From: Planctomycetales bacterium ZRK34 | Lineage (GTDB): Bacteria; Planctomycetota; Phycisphaerae; Phycisphaerales; Zrk34 | Length of the DNA stretch: 64,000 nucleotides | Assembly: GCA_014873095.1 (NCBI GenBank) | Contig: CP050848.1 | Coordinates: 5,639,850 to 5,703,849, forward strand | Direction: 5' to 3' | Shown: positions 33,042 through 42,831 of the stretch, in pieces | Layout of the letters: every line of letters begins with the position of its first letter | How positions within the stretch are numbered: the stretch's first letter is position 1 | Made by a program: the position numbers and the translations under genes | Notes under the pieces: generated by a model | The model's database searches: none | Seen by the model: only the letters and a program-made list of their open reading frames with translations | Told to the model about the DNA's origin: nothing

Positions 33042-34534
33042 AGCAACTGATCCAACGCATCGATCACTGGCAACGCAAACGCATCGTCGTCATCGGCGAT
33101 TTCATGCTCGACCAGTACGTTTACGGCGACGCCGAGCGGCTGAGCCCGGACGCCCCCGTGCCCGTACTGCGCGTCGACCGCGAAGAACACGCTCCCGGCG
33201 GCGCGTCGAATGTCTGCATGGACCTCGCCGCTCTGCGCTGCGCCGTGACATGCATCGGCGTGACCGGCGACGACATGGCCGCCCGCATGTTGCGCGACAA
33301 GCTTGCCGAGGCGGGGTGCGACACGGCCGGCCTGGTCGCTGATGATTCCCGCCGCACCACCGTCAAGCGTTCTTACATCGGTCTGGCCCAGCATCGTCAT
33401 CCGCAGAAGATGTTCCGCGTGGATGTTGAAGACAGCGCAGCGCTGGATGATGCGACGATCGGGCGAGTGCTTGAGCAGGTTCAAGCCGCGCTGGCCCAGG
33501 CGGATGTGCTCTGTATCGAAGACTACAACAAGGGCGTGCTTGCCGGAGGCATCGCCGAGCGTGTGATCGAACTCGCCAATCAGGCGAGTGTGCCCATTCT
33601 TGTCGACCCCGCCGCCATCAGTGATTACACCCGCTATCGCGGCGCGACCGCCATCACGCCCAACCGCACCGAAGCCGAGAAAGCCACCGGTCGGGCGACT
33701 GATGATCCAGCCAGTGTTCGAGCGATGGCCACCGAGTTGCTCAACAAGCTTGAACTCGAAGCCGTGGTGCTCACGCTCGATCGCCACGGCGCCCTGCTGT
33801 CACAGCGCGGCGCTGAGCCCATGCGTGTACCGACCGAAGCGCGCAATGTATACGACGTGACCGGGGCCGGCGACATGGTGCTGGCGATGCTCGCCGCAGC
33901 TCGCGCCAACGGAGCCGACTGGCTCGAGTCGGTGCAGCTCGCCAACGTCGCCGCCGGGCTCGAGGTCGAGCGATTCGGCGTCGTGCCCATCGCTCTTGAT
34001 GAGGTCCACTTCGCCCTGCTCCAGCGTCACCACCACGAGCTCGGCAAGGTCCGCACCCTCGACCAGCTCGTCCCCGAGATCGCCGCCTACCGCAAGCAGG
34101 GCAAAAAGATCGCCTTCACCAACGGGTGTTTCGACATCCTCCACGCCGGCCACATCCAGGTGCTCCAGGGCGCCCGCGACACCGCCGACATGCTCATCCT
34201 CGCGGTGAATACCGACGTCTCCATCAGCGCCCAGAAAGGCCCGCAGCGCCCGATCGTTTCACAGGATCAGCGTATCGCCCTGCTCGCAGCCCTGCAGTGC
34301 GTCGACTACATCATCCTCTTCGGCGATGGCTCCGGCGGCGAGGGTGACACGCCCATCCCGCTGCTCAAAGAGATCAAGCCCGATGTGCTGGTCAAAGGCG
34401 GCACCTACAAGCACGATGAAGTCGTCGGCTGGGAAGTCGTCGAATCCTACGGCGGCAAAGTCACCACCATCGCCCCGGTCCAAGGCCTGTCAACCACCAA
34501 CATCGTCGAACGCATCCGCGCCCAGGCGGATTGA
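33038..34534 (+). CDS. hldE: Bifunctional heptose 7-phosphate kinase / heptose 1-phosphate adenylyltransferase
   Basis: A 498-residue two-domain enzyme making ADP-heptose for the LPS core. The N-terminal ribokinase-type domain shows IGDFMLDQYVYG, PGGASNVCMDLAAL and the anion-hole DVTGAGDMVLAML; the C-terminal nucleotidyltransferase domain shows FTNGCFDILHAGH with the HxGH motif, and LVKGGTYKHDEVVG. Order and length are normal for the fused form. Start by ATGA overlap with lpxK; last gene of the envelope operon. Its TGA is part of the inverted repeat that follows. Confidence 0.97.
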   Translation: MKQLIQRIDHWQRKRIVVIGDFMLDQYVYGDAERLSPDAPVPVLRVDREEHAPGGASNVCMDLAALRCAVTCIGVTGDDMAARMLRDKLAEAGCDTAGLVADDSRRTTVKRSYIGLAQHRHPQKMFRVDVEDSAALDDATIGRVLEQVQAALAQADVLCIEDYNKGVLAGGIAERVIELANQASVPILVDPAAISDYTRYRGATAITPNRTEAEKATGRATDDPASVRAMATELLNKLELEAVVLTLDRHGALLSQRGAEPMRVPTEARNVYDVTGAGDMVLAMLAAARANGADWLESVQLANVAAGLEVERFGVVPIALDEVHFALLQRHHHELGKVRTLDQLVPEIAAYRKQGKKIAFTNGCFDILHAGHIQVLQGARDTADMLILAVNTDVSISAQKGPQRPIVSQDQRIALLAALQCVDYIILFGDGSGGEGDTPIPLLKEIKPDVLVKGGTYKHDEVVGWEVVESYGGKVTTIAPVQGLSTTNIVERIRAQAD

Positions 34535-34614
34535 ACCGCAGAGAACGCAGAGATCACGGAGCTAAAACAGAATGAATATTGATTCACTCTGCGCTCTCTG
34601 CGTCCTCTGCGGTT
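34534..34614. repeat. GCAGAG-type inverted repeat between hldE and ftsI
   Basis: Arms 34534-34552 and 34596-34614 agree in 18 of 19 positions (AACCGCAGAG.ACGCAGAG). The element lies between two convergent genes and may act as a two-way terminator. Its GCAGAG/CACGGAG words resemble those of the repeats around the GxxExxY gene at 50191-50669. Confidence 0.8.
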
Positions 34615-34623
34615 AATCTGATT

Positions 34624-36396
34624 TCAGTCGGTCAGCGAAGCGACTTCGCTGGGGCGTTGGGCGTCTTCGCCGTCGGCGGGGACGCCGAGGTAGGTCAGGG
34701 TCTGCTCGACGATGTTCATCGCCGGCGGTGCGGAGACGGTGCCGCCGTAGTACCCGGTCGAGGGGTCGGGCTGATGGACGGTCACGAGCGTGATCAAGCG
34801 AGGATCATCCAGCGGGGCGCCGCAGATGAAGCTGGCGGTGTATGCCCGATCGATGTATCCGCCATTGACCTTGTCGGGGATCTGCGCGGTGCCGGTCTTG
34901 CCCCACAGGCGATACAGCTTCGAGTTCGCCCGGCGGCCGGTGCCTTCGGTCACCACACGCCGCAGCACGGCCCGCGTGTGGTCCGCCGTCTTCGGATCGA
35001 GCGCGCGCTGGAACACGGGCGTGTCGGTCTCACCGGCCAGCACGCTCGGCGTGACGATCATGCCGCCGTTGGCAAACGCGCTGAACGCCTTGACCATCTG
35101 AATCGGCGTGACGGCGATCTCCTGCCCCATCGGAATACTCGTCAGCGAATACTTGGTCCACTTGCCCAGCGGATTGACGATGCCGGGGGATTCACCCGGC
35201 AGAGCCGCCCCGGTGCGCTGGCCGAATCCAAATGCCTGCAGTGCATCGTACATGCGACGATCGCCGAGGCGCTCGCCGACTTTACCCATGCCGATGTTCG
35301 ACGAGTAGATCAGCACGAAGTCCCAACTGATCAACCCGTGGGCATGTGCATCGCGCAGCCGGCGGCGGTATGACGTGACCCACACCCCACTGGTCGTGCA
35401 GTCGATCAGTTCGTTAGGCCGGGCGACGCCGACGTCGGTGCACGCGGCGTGAATGAACGGCTTGAAGATCGAGCCCGGCTCGTAGGCATCGGTCACACAC
35501 CGGTTGCGGCGAATCTTCGGGTCGACTTTCAGCGAGCCGCCGGGATCAAACGGCGGCCAGTTCGCCATCGCCAATACCTGCCCGGTGCGCGAGTCCATCA
35601 CGACCGCCTCGGCCCGATCGGCCTTGTGCTTCTCACAGGCGGCGGCGAGTTCCCGCTCGGCGATCGACTGAATCATCAGGTCGACACTCAGGCGCACCTG
35701 CTCGCCGTCGCTGGGCGGGTCGTAGTCGGCGTTCTCGATCCACAGCGGTCTGCGGCGCACATCGCGCAGCGTTCTCACCCGCCCCGGCTCGCCGCGCAAG
35801 ACCTCGTCGAGTGCGAACTCGACCCCGTCGAGCCCCTTGTGCTCATCGCCGACAAACCCGACCAACTGGCTGGCCAGCGTCTCGGCCTGGTACTCCCGCA
35901 CGGGATGCGGCTCGGTCGCCAGTCCGCGAAGTTTCAATTCCTTGACAGCTTTGTACTGCTCGTCGTTGAGCAGGTCGTTGATCACGATGTAGCGACTGCC
36001 GGCTTTCTCGTTGATCAGTTGGTCGATCCGCACGGGATCATCACCAATGGCGTGTGCGACGCGCACGGCGAATTCGCTGATGTCGTCGATGTCGACGGGG
36101 TCGGCAAACAGGCGATACCCGAGCCGGGTCGAGGCGATGACGCGTCCGCGGGTGTCGGTCAGCGTGCCGCGCCGGGCGAGCAGGCGGCTTTCACCGCCAC
36201 GGCCTTTCATCGACTGGGCCAGTCGATCGTCGGGTTGGGTTTGCAGTTGAACCACGCGGCCGAGCAGGCCGAACATCGTCACGCTGAGCAGCGAAATGAG
36301 CACACACCCGGTGATGAAGATGCGCCGAGGCTGAGCCGCGACCGAGCGGTTGGCGGCGGCGAGTCGTTCGGCTTCGGGGCTGGATGATCGAGCCAT
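34624..36396 (-). CDS. ftsI: Penicillin-binding protein 3-type transpeptidase
   Basis: A 590-residue class B penicillin-binding protein that cross-links septal peptidoglycan. It has one membrane helix (about 26-47), a dimerisation/pedestal region with RRGTLTDTRGRVIAST, and a transpeptidase domain with S309-x-x-K312 (EPGSIFKPF), S365-x-N367 (YSSNIGM) and WGKTGTAQ. It ends in a short acidic tail rather than a PASTA domain. ATG at 36396 lies four bases after the upstream stop. In the usual dcw order murE would follow, but here it ends at a convergent operon. It could also serve elongation, but the FtsL-like gene before it favours division. Confidence 0.93.
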   Translation of the reverse strand: MARSSSPEAERLAAANRSVAAQPRRIFITGCVLISLLSVTMFGLLGRVVQLQTQPDDRLAQSMKGRGGESRLLARRGTLTDTRGRVIASTRLGYRLFADPVDIDDISEFAVRVAHAIGDDPVRIDQLINEKAGSRYIVINDLLNDEQYKAVKELKLRGLATEPHPVREYQAETLASQLVGFVGDEHKGLDGVEFALDEVLRGEPGRVRTLRDVRRRPLWIENADYDPPSDGEQVRLSVDLMIQSIAERELAAACEKHKADRAEAVVMDSRTGQVLAMANWPPFDPGGSLKVDPKIRRNRCVTDAYEPGSIFKPFIHAACTDVGVARPNELIDCTTSGVWVTSYRRRLRDAHAHGLISWDFVLIYSSNIGMGKVGERLGDRRMYDALQAFGFGQRTGAALPGESPGIVNPLGKWTKYSLTSIPMGQEIAVTPIQMVKAFSAFANGGMIVTPSVLAGETDTPVFQRALDPKTADHTRAVLRRVVTEGTGRRANSKLYRLWGKTGTAQIPDKVNGGYIDRAYTASFICGAPLDDPRLITLVTVHQPDPSTGYYGGTVSAPPAMNIVEQTLTYLGVPADGEDAQRPSEVASLTD

Positions 36397-36400
36397 GCGA

Positions 36401-36679
36401 TCAGTTTCCGTGGGCAAAGCGGGTGGACGGCTCAAGCGCCGGCGGCGGGGTCGTTTCCACGGCGACCTGCGCCTCCTGGATGCGGGACTCGATCTGCTGC
36501 GGCTTCATCCGGCCGGCGGCGCGGGTCTGTGCATCCCAGATGCCTTCGCGCAGGTCGACGACCTGCCCGTGCAGGCGGGCCGACTCGTTGGCAAGCTGCA
36601 GACGCTGCTGGCGAAGCACGAGCATCGACCCGGCAAGGCACACGAAGAGCAACGTCAACGTCACAAGCTTGGCAAACAT
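36401..36679 (-). CDS. FtsL-like small bitopic protein
   Basis: A 92-residue protein: a membrane helix at about residues 3-22, then a coiled-coil (LRQQRLQLANESARLHGQ onward) and a Pro-rich tail. Size, topology and position between rsmH and ftsI match FtsL, which bridges the divisome; FtsL is too variable to confirm by sequence. The LysM gene is 25 bases before it and ftsI four bases after. Confidence 0.65.
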   Translation of the reverse strand: MFAKLVTLTLLFVCLAGSMLVLRQQRLQLANESARLHGQVVDLREGIWDAQTRAAGRMKPQQIESRIQEAQVAVETTPPPALEPSTRFAHGN

Positions 36680-36704
36680 GATCAGCAGCCTGTTGGTGGA
36701 TGGA

Positions 36705-37598
36705 TCAGCGTGTCGGAACCCGAAGCTCGGTGCCGGCGACCACCCGATCGGGGTTGTCGATGCGATCCTTGTTCAGTTCGTACACCTTCTGCCACAGCTT
36801 GGCCGACCCGAAATAACGTGCTGCGACATCCGAGAGCGTATCGCCCTCAGCGAGGGTATACGTGGTGAACTTCGGCTTGGTCGGCGTCGGGGCGCTGGGA
36901 GCGGCATTTCCAAGGGCGGCATTTCCGGGGGCGCCCTTCGGCGGAATCATCAGACGCACACCGGGGCGGATCAGATTCGGGTTCGGGATCGCCTTCTTGT
37001 TGGCGTCGACGATGCGCTGATACTCCAGCGGATCGCCGTAGTACTGGCGGGCGATGGTGGCGAGGGTTTCGCCTTCCTTGACGTAGTGAATGATCTGACG
37101 AGGCTTGTTGTCGATCGGCCGGGCGTGCTCGACGGCGACGGCTGCGTCCTGCACACGCACAAACTCCGACGGCAGGTTGTCCTGCGCCGCCTGGGCGCGC
37201 TGCGAGAGATTGTTGCGATCGACGACGATCGGCTCCTGCACGCGCGGCGTCGGCGGCGGGGTGTCATCAGCCGTCTGCATGGTCTGGTACAACTCGCGGC
37301 CCTGGTTCTGACGAATCACATCCGGGCGCGGGGCGGGCGTGTTGCGATGCGGAGCGATGGTCTGCGGAGTGACATCCTGCGGCATCGGCAGGCGTGTCTG
37401 CTCGGCGCCGGGCCGCGGCGCTTCGCGTGTGCTGAACGCCGGCGGCGGAATCATGTCGCGCCCGATTTCGGGCACATCCCCGGCGAGTTCGGCTGGATTC
37501 TGGCGTTGAGCATCGGACAGGTGATCGCTGATGAGAATGCCGATGACGATGATCACGCCCATCCCGACGAGCAGACCGATTTTAGTTTCGCGCGTCAT
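36705..37598 (-). CDS. Membrane-anchored protein with two LysM domains
   Basis: A 297-residue protein with a membrane helix at about residues 6-24, a long Pro/Gln-rich linker, and two LysM peptidoglycan-binding domains at about 170-217 (HYVKEGETLATIARQYYGD...) and 243-293 (TYTLAEGDTLSDVAARYFG...). No catalytic domain is present, so it probably anchors a complex to the wall on the periplasmic side. It lies inside the division cluster between rsmH and the FtsL-like gene, a place normally without a gene, and is likely a lineage-specific divisome part (inference). Confidence 0.85.
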   Translation of the reverse strand: MTRETKIGLLVGMGVIIVIGILISDHLSDAQRQNPAELAGDVPEIGRDMIPPPAFSTREAPRPGAEQTRLPMPQDVTPQTIAPHRNTPAPRPDVIRQNQGRELYQTMQTADDTPPPTPRVQEPIVVDRNNLSQRAQAAQDNLPSEFVRVQDAAVAVEHARPIDNKPRQIIHYVKEGETLATIARQYYGDPLEYQRIVDANKKAIPNPNLIRPGVRLMIPPKGAPGNAALGNAAPSAPTPTKPKFTTYTLAEGDTLSDVAARYFGSAKLWQKVYELNKDRIDNPDRVVAGTELRVPTR

Positions 37599-37652
37599 GA
37601 GTTGTTCATCCCTGAAAGATTGCAGGCCTTCCTGGCCGTGGGGGTGATTGTA

Positions 37653-38603
<951 letters not shown>

Positions 38604-38630
38604 CGGGCATGATGATCTTGGTATTTGGGC

Positions 38631-38659
38631 AGTATGCTGTGCATACGTTGACACTTCAA
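38631..38659 (-). promoter_or_regulatory. Promoter of the rsmH-ftsI operon
   Basis: TTGAAG (38654-38659), 17 bases, CATACT (38631-38636) on the minus strand. A small inverted repeat GTATGC-TGT-GCATAC (38632-38646) covers the -10 and could be a repressor site. Confidence 0.55.
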
Positions 38660-38678
38660 ACAGGGATAGAATTTAACG

Positions 38679-39761
38679 ATGATAGACCTTGCGTGCCCAC
38701 AGTGCGACAGCGAACTGGAAATCGACGACGGTTTTCGCGGCGGTGTCTGCCGTTGTTTCAACTGCGGCACGCTGATGACGGTGCCGGATGATCCGGATCA
38801 GCAACGCCCCGAATCGCTCAGCCGCCCCGATGCGCCGGATGAAACACACCGCGCCGCGTCGACGACCAATCGCATGTCGGTGTACACCACCAACACCGGC
38901 CGCGTCGTCAAGCTGTCGACCCACCAGATCGCCCGCGTGCCGGTGGCCCAGAGAAAACGCCTCGGCATCCGCATCGGTGTCATGGCCACGATGGGCCTGC
39001 TGGTGCTCTGCGTCGTCGGCGTGGTGATCTACGGCATGAGCCTGCTGTTCACCCCCACCACCGATGTCAGCGCCTCAGAAGCCTGGGAATACAACCCCGA
39101 TGCCAATCCCTTCCTGGCCAGCGACGCCTCCTTCGTGGGCGTGCCGCTGTCGGACTCGACCATTCTGATGATCGACAGCTCCGCGGCCATGCGGAACTAC
39201 CTCGACGTCGTCAAACAGGCGGCCCTGACGTCGGTCCGCACGATGGAGTCCGGCCAGCAGGCCCAGATCATCTTCTGGAATGAAAGCGGGCCCAAGGCTT
39301 TTCCGCCTTCGCCGGCGAGAAAATCCGACATCAATGTGCAAACCCTGGCTAAGGACTTTCAATCCGTCTATGCCGGCGGCGCGATCACCGCCCTGCCGGC
39401 GTTCACGATGGCGTTGCGGTCCAATCCGCCGAAGATCATTCTCGTGGCGCATCTGCTGCCGCCGGTCAAGGAGCTTCAGACGATCTCGGGCCAGCTCCAG
39501 GCGGTGGGCACGAAGCTGATCGCCGTCACCATCGACAACGAGTCGCAGGACCTGGCGACCACGGCCAACGACAGCGGCGGTCGCTACATCGAACTGTCCG
39601 GCGGGCAGCTTCAGCGCTGGTATGAAGAGTTTCTGAATAAGGGCGGCGAGCCGATCACACCCGACGGCCCGATGACCACCCCCGCCGCAGAGCCTGCGCC
39701 GGAAGCCGCAACCCCCGCCCCCGCAGAGACCGACGCCCCGGCTGAGCCCGCGGATAAATAA
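38679..39761 (+). CDS. Zinc-ribbon, transmembrane, vWA-like protein
   Basis: A 360-residue protein with three parts: an N-terminal zinc ribbon (CPQC at 6-9, CRCFNC at 24-29), a membrane helix (about 97-124), and a von Willebrand A-like domain starting STILMIDSSAAM (about 158), with the D-x-S-x-x metal site altered to DSSAA. A Pro/Ala-rich tail of about 40 residues ends it. This puts the zinc ribbon inside and the vWA domain outside the membrane. The role is unknown; a MoxR ATPase, the usual vWA partner, lies 36 kb away at 2038. Convergent with mreD. Confidence 0.75.
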   Translation: MIDLACPQCDSELEIDDGFRGGVCRCFNCGTLMTVPDDPDQQRPESLSRPDAPDETHRAASTTNRMSVYTTNTGRVVKLSTHQIARVPVAQRKRLGIRIGVMATMGLLVLCVVGVVIYGMSLLFTPTTDVSASEAWEYNPDANPFLASDASFVGVPLSDSTILMIDSSAAMRNYLDVVKQAALTSVRTMESGQQAQIIFWNESGPKAFPPSPARKSDINVQTLAKDFQSVYAGGAITALPAFTMALRSNPPKIILVAHLLPPVKELQTISGQLQAVGTKLIAVTIDNESQDLATTANDSGGRYIELSGGQLQRWYEEFLNKGGEPITPDGPMTTPAAEPAPEAATPAPAETDAPAEPADK

Positions 39762-39790
39762 TCACTGAACAGGTTCATCTGATTCGTGTG

Positions 39791-40366
39791 TTACCAGCGG
39801 CGTCCGCGCTGGCCGGTCTGTTTCAGACTTGGAAAACCGAACACCGGCGTGAGCGCACACAGCGGCACTGCGAGCATCGTTCCGATCACGGCACTGTAGA
39901 AAAGCGACAGTGAGCGCAACACCAACTCGTGTGTCGAAGACCACCCGGCGACCGGCTCGTACCATGCCCGGATCGTGAACACCGCCACCACGATCAACTC
40001 GATCGCCACCCCCGCCACCAGCATCATCGATCCCACCGTCAACGGGTGCTGACGAAACACCATCGACCGCACCTGCAGCAGCACATATCCGCCAATCACA
40101 TACCCCAGCGCACAGGGTCCGATGAGCGTCAGCGCGCCGCCGTCCGCCAGCGGCCAGGTCGTCGTCAGATCCACCAGAATGCCCAGCGCCAGCGAGGCGA
40201 TCATCACCACGCGCGGCGCCGCCGCCAGCCCGACAAACACCGCCAGCAGCAACACAAACCGTGGCTGAACCGGTCCGAACTTCGACTCGATCGCCATCAG
40301 GTCCGCCAGCGACACCTCGATGCCCAGCAGCACATACGCCACGATCGCGAAGACCCACCACCTCAT
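39791..40366 (-). CDS. mreD: Rod shape-determining protein MreD
   Basis: A 191-residue integral membrane protein with about five helices, of the size and hydrophobic pattern of MreD, an elongasome component that works with MreC. The sequence itself is weakly conserved in the family; the call rests on FVLLLAVFVGLAAAP..., the LGILVDL motif that is common in MreD, and its position. The ATG overlaps the mreC stop as ATGA, so the longer frame upstream is not used. Confidence 0.8.
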   Translation of the reverse strand: MRWWVFAIVAYVLLGIEVSLADLMAIESKFGPVQPRFVLLLAVFVGLAAAPRVVMIASLALGILVDLTTTWPLADGGALTLIGPCALGYVIGGYVLLQVRSMVFRQHPLTVGSMMLVAGVAIELIVVAVFTIRAWYEPVAGWSSTHELVLRSLSLFYSAVIGTMLAVPLCALTPVFGFPSLKQTGQRGRRW

Positions 40367-41259
40367 GGCCCGCCCCCCTGGCCGCCGCCGGAACCCGCAG
40401 CGACTGTGCGAGGCACCACCACCGTCACCACATCCAGCCGCCGCAGCGACCGCATCGGCACCACCGTCACCGTTTTCAACAATTGCTGATCCGGGTTCGG
40501 CGCGACCTTCGTGACCTGCCCCACGATCATGCCCTGCACGGCGACGGGCCAACTCCCCGGCCCGCGATCATCCAGCAATCTGGCGTAGTCACCCGCCTGC
40601 ACGGGTACATCACGATCGACATCCTCAGCGATCAGTTCGCCCGGGCCTGTCACGCGCAACTGCGCCACGCGCTGGCGAAAGTCCGTCGACTGGTCTGTCG
40701 GCAGATGTGGCGGCGTCAGCGCGACCTCGACCAGTTCGCCCGGCGTCGTGATCAAACGGATGATCGACGTGGTGGACCCGACTTCGATGAGCCGCCCGAC
40801 CAGATCAGCGCCTTTGACGACGGCGAGCCCCGGGCTCAACCCGGCGCTGGCGCCCTTGTCGATGGTCAGCGTGCCGGCTGATGGATCGCTGGATCGACCG
40901 ATCACGCGCGACTCGCGAAACACGTAATCCTGGCCGAGCCGTTGCGAGAGGCCCTGCAGTTCGGCGCTGGTGGCTTCGAGCTCGCGGACGCGCTTCTGCA
41001 GTGACAGAATCAGCGCGTCTTTGTATCGCAGTTCATCGGAAAGCTGTTCGAGGTCGCCGAGCACGGGGCGTTCATGCTCGCTGCGCACCGTTGAAGTGAT
41101 GTCATTGAGCGGGCGCGCCATCGGCATCAGCACCGTGTGCACCGCGTTGCGCAACGGTGGACCATACACGCAGTATTTTGATTTGAGCAGGCTGCTCACC
41201 GACAACGCCGCCAGCAATACGACGAACACGCGGCGGAATGTCATTGCAGGAAATGCCAT
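40363..41259 (-). CDS. mreC: Rod shape-determining protein MreC
   Basis: A 298-residue bitopic protein: membrane helix near the N-terminus, a coiled-coil (about 60-110, ELRYKDALILSLQKRVREL), and the two beta-barrel domains of MreC with VIGRSSDPSAGTLTIDKGASAGL and VQGMIVGQVTKVAP. It forms periplasmic filaments and connects peptidoglycan synthases to MreB. The Gly-rich end (GSGGGQGGGP) is unusual. ATG at 41259 or 41244. A dispersed inverted repeat separates it from mreB, but the order is standard. Confidence 0.92.
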   Translation of the reverse strand: MAFPAMTFRRVFVVLLAALSVSSLLKSKYCVYGPPLRNAVHTVLMPMARPLNDITSTVRSEHERPVLGDLEQLSDELRYKDALILSLQKRVRELEATSAELQGLSQRLGQDYVFRESRVIGRSSDPSAGTLTIDKGASAGLSPGLAVVKGADLVGRLIEVGSTTSIIRLITTPGELVEVALTPPHLPTDQSTDFRQRVAQLRVTGPGELIAEDVDRDVPVQAGDYARLLDDRGPGSWPVAVQGMIVGQVTKVAPNPDQQLLKTVTVVPMRSLRRLDVVTVVVPRTVAAGSGGGQGGGP

Positions 41260-41272
41260 GTCGTTAAACTCA

Positions 41273-41354
41273 GAACGCGGAGCGGCGAATGCGGAACTTT
41301 AGAGCATGATCCGTGCTGAATCGTTCCGAGTTCCGCGTTCCGGGCTCCGCGTTC
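41273..41354. repeat. GAACGCGGAGC inverted repeat between mreB and mreC
   Basis: Arms GAACGCGGAGC (41273-41283) and GCTCCGCGTTC (41344-41354) are perfect, with a weaker inner pair (ATGCGGAACT / AGTTCCGCGTT). The right arm runs into the mreB stop codon. It lies in the middle of an essential operon. Confidence 0.75.
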
Positions 41355-42408
41355 AAATTTCGTCGAGGTCGCTTTGCAGCGTGCCTTTCCACTCCTCGAT
41401 GTTTTCGAGGTAGATGCTGGTGCCGCGTGCGACGCAGGTCAGCGGGTCTTCGGCGATACGGGTTTCAAGGCCCGTGGCGTTGGACAGAATCGTCGAGGCG
41501 CCGCGGAGCAGCGCGCCGCCGCCGGCGAGGGTGATGCCGTTGTCGACCAGGTCGGCGGCCAGTTCGGGTTCGGCCCGCTCGAGGGTGCGCGTGACCGTGT
41601 TGACGATCGAGGTCAGCGGTTCCTGCAGCGCCTCGCGAATTTCCTCGCTGGTGACCACGGTCTTGCGCGGCAGCCCGCTGATCATGTCGCGGCCGCGCAC
41701 TTCCATCGTCTTTTCCTGCTCCATCGGGGCGGCCGAGCCGATCTCGATCTTGATCCGCTCGGCGGTCTGCTCGCCGATCATCAGGTTGTAGGTCTTTTTC
41801 ATGTGGTTGATGATCGCTTCGTCCAGATCGTCACCGGCGACGCGCACACTGGTGCACTCGGCGATGTCGGCCAGGGACATGATGGCGACCTCGGTGGTGC
41901 CGCCGCCGATGTCGACGATCATCGAGGCGGTCGCCTCGGCCACGGGCAGGCCCGCGCCGATCGCCGCCGCCATGGGTTCTTCCACAAGGAACACCCGCCG
42001 CGCCCCGGCGCGTTCAGCGGAGTCCAGCACGGCGCGCTTCTCGACGGCCGTGATGCCCGACGGAATCGAAATCACCACGCGCGGTCCGATGAAGCGTGTG
42101 CGGCCCTGCACCTTGCGGATGAAATACGCCAGCATGGCTTCGGTGATTTCGAAGTCGCTGATGACGCCGTCTTTCAAGGGGCGGATCGCGGTGATTGAGC
42201 CGGGAGTCTTGCCGAGCATTTCCTTGGCGACCCAGCCGACGGCATTACCGCCCTGCAGCACCTTGTTGGTGCCCTTCTGTACGGCGACGACCGAAGGCTC
42301 GTTGAGCACGATCCCCTCGCCGCGCACACACACCAGCGTGTTGCAGGTCCCCAGGTCGATGCCCATATCGACGCTGAACCAACCGAGGAGGCTGTCGAAA
42401 GGTATCAT
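41353..42408 (-). CDS. mreB: Rod shape-determining protein MreB
   Basis: A 351-residue actin-like ATPase that directs cell-wall elongation along the membrane. Phosphate loop 1 is MGIDLGTCNTLV, phosphate 2 IVDIGGGTTEVAIMS, and the adenosine motif GITLAGGGALLRG; VVISIPSGITAVEKRAV and EEPMAAAIGAGLPV are typical. Start at 42408; the N-terminus IPFDSLLGWFSVD may form the membrane-binding helix. Part of the operon beginning at 43719. Confidence 0.98.
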   Translation of the reverse strand: MIPFDSLLGWFSVDMGIDLGTCNTLVCVRGEGIVLNEPSVVAVQKGTNKVLQGGNAVGWVAKEMLGKTPGSITAIRPLKDGVISDFEITEAMLAYFIRKVQGRTRFIGPRVVISIPSGITAVEKRAVLDSAERAGARRVFLVEEPMAAAIGAGLPVAEATASMIVDIGGGTTEVAIMSLADIAECTSVRVAGDDLDEAIINHMKKTYNLMIGEQTAERIKIEIGSAAPMEQEKTMEVRGRDMISGLPRKTVVTSEEIREALQEPLTSIVNTVTRTLERAEPELAADLVDNGITLAGGGALLRGASTILSNATGLETRIAEDPLTCVARGTSIYLENIEEWKGTLQSDLDEI

Positions 42409-42594
42409 GGGCGTCTCACGAATGAAGGCACGGTACGCCGTGGTCAAACAGAACCGGCATGACCCGCATCTTAGCGGTCATAACGCGGCACGCAAGCTGT
42501 AGGGAATGTGCACGCAATGAAGGGGACCATCCATGGTCTTGTAGCGCCGGCCCCAACGACCGGGCACGGCGCCTGACAACAAACCCGACCGTCA

Positions 42595-42798
42595 TCAGGT
42601 CTTGGCTTCTTCGGTCACGTAGAACGGGCTCTTGAAGCCGGCGTTCGGCTGCTCGGGGCCGGTCAGCTCGACGTTCTTCCACCACGTCACGCCGACCGCG
42701 ATCGCCAGGGCGACAAACGCGATGAACACGAGAATCGAGTAGACGTTGTTCGACGGCTTACGGCTGATCGGCTTGCCGCCGGTATTCATCTGGCTCAT
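42595..42798 (-). CDS. Small single-pass membrane protein upstream of mreB
   Basis: A 67-residue protein with a basic, Asn/Ser-rich N-terminus, one membrane helix (about residues 20-40, YSILVFIAFVALAIAVGVTW) and a short outside tail. GGAG lies nine bases before the ATG. It is 33 bases after the coiled-coil gene and 186 bases before mreB in the same direction. No family recognised. Its fixed place between a membrane coiled-coil protein and mreB suggests a structural or regulatory elongasome part (inference). Confidence 0.68.
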   Translation of the reverse strand: MSQMNTGGKPISRKPSNNVYSILVFIAFVALAIAVGVTWWKNVELTGPEQPNAGFKSPFYVTEEAKT

Positions 42799-42831
42799 AG
42801 CAAGGCTCCTGTGGGCCGGGACACCGTCGGT

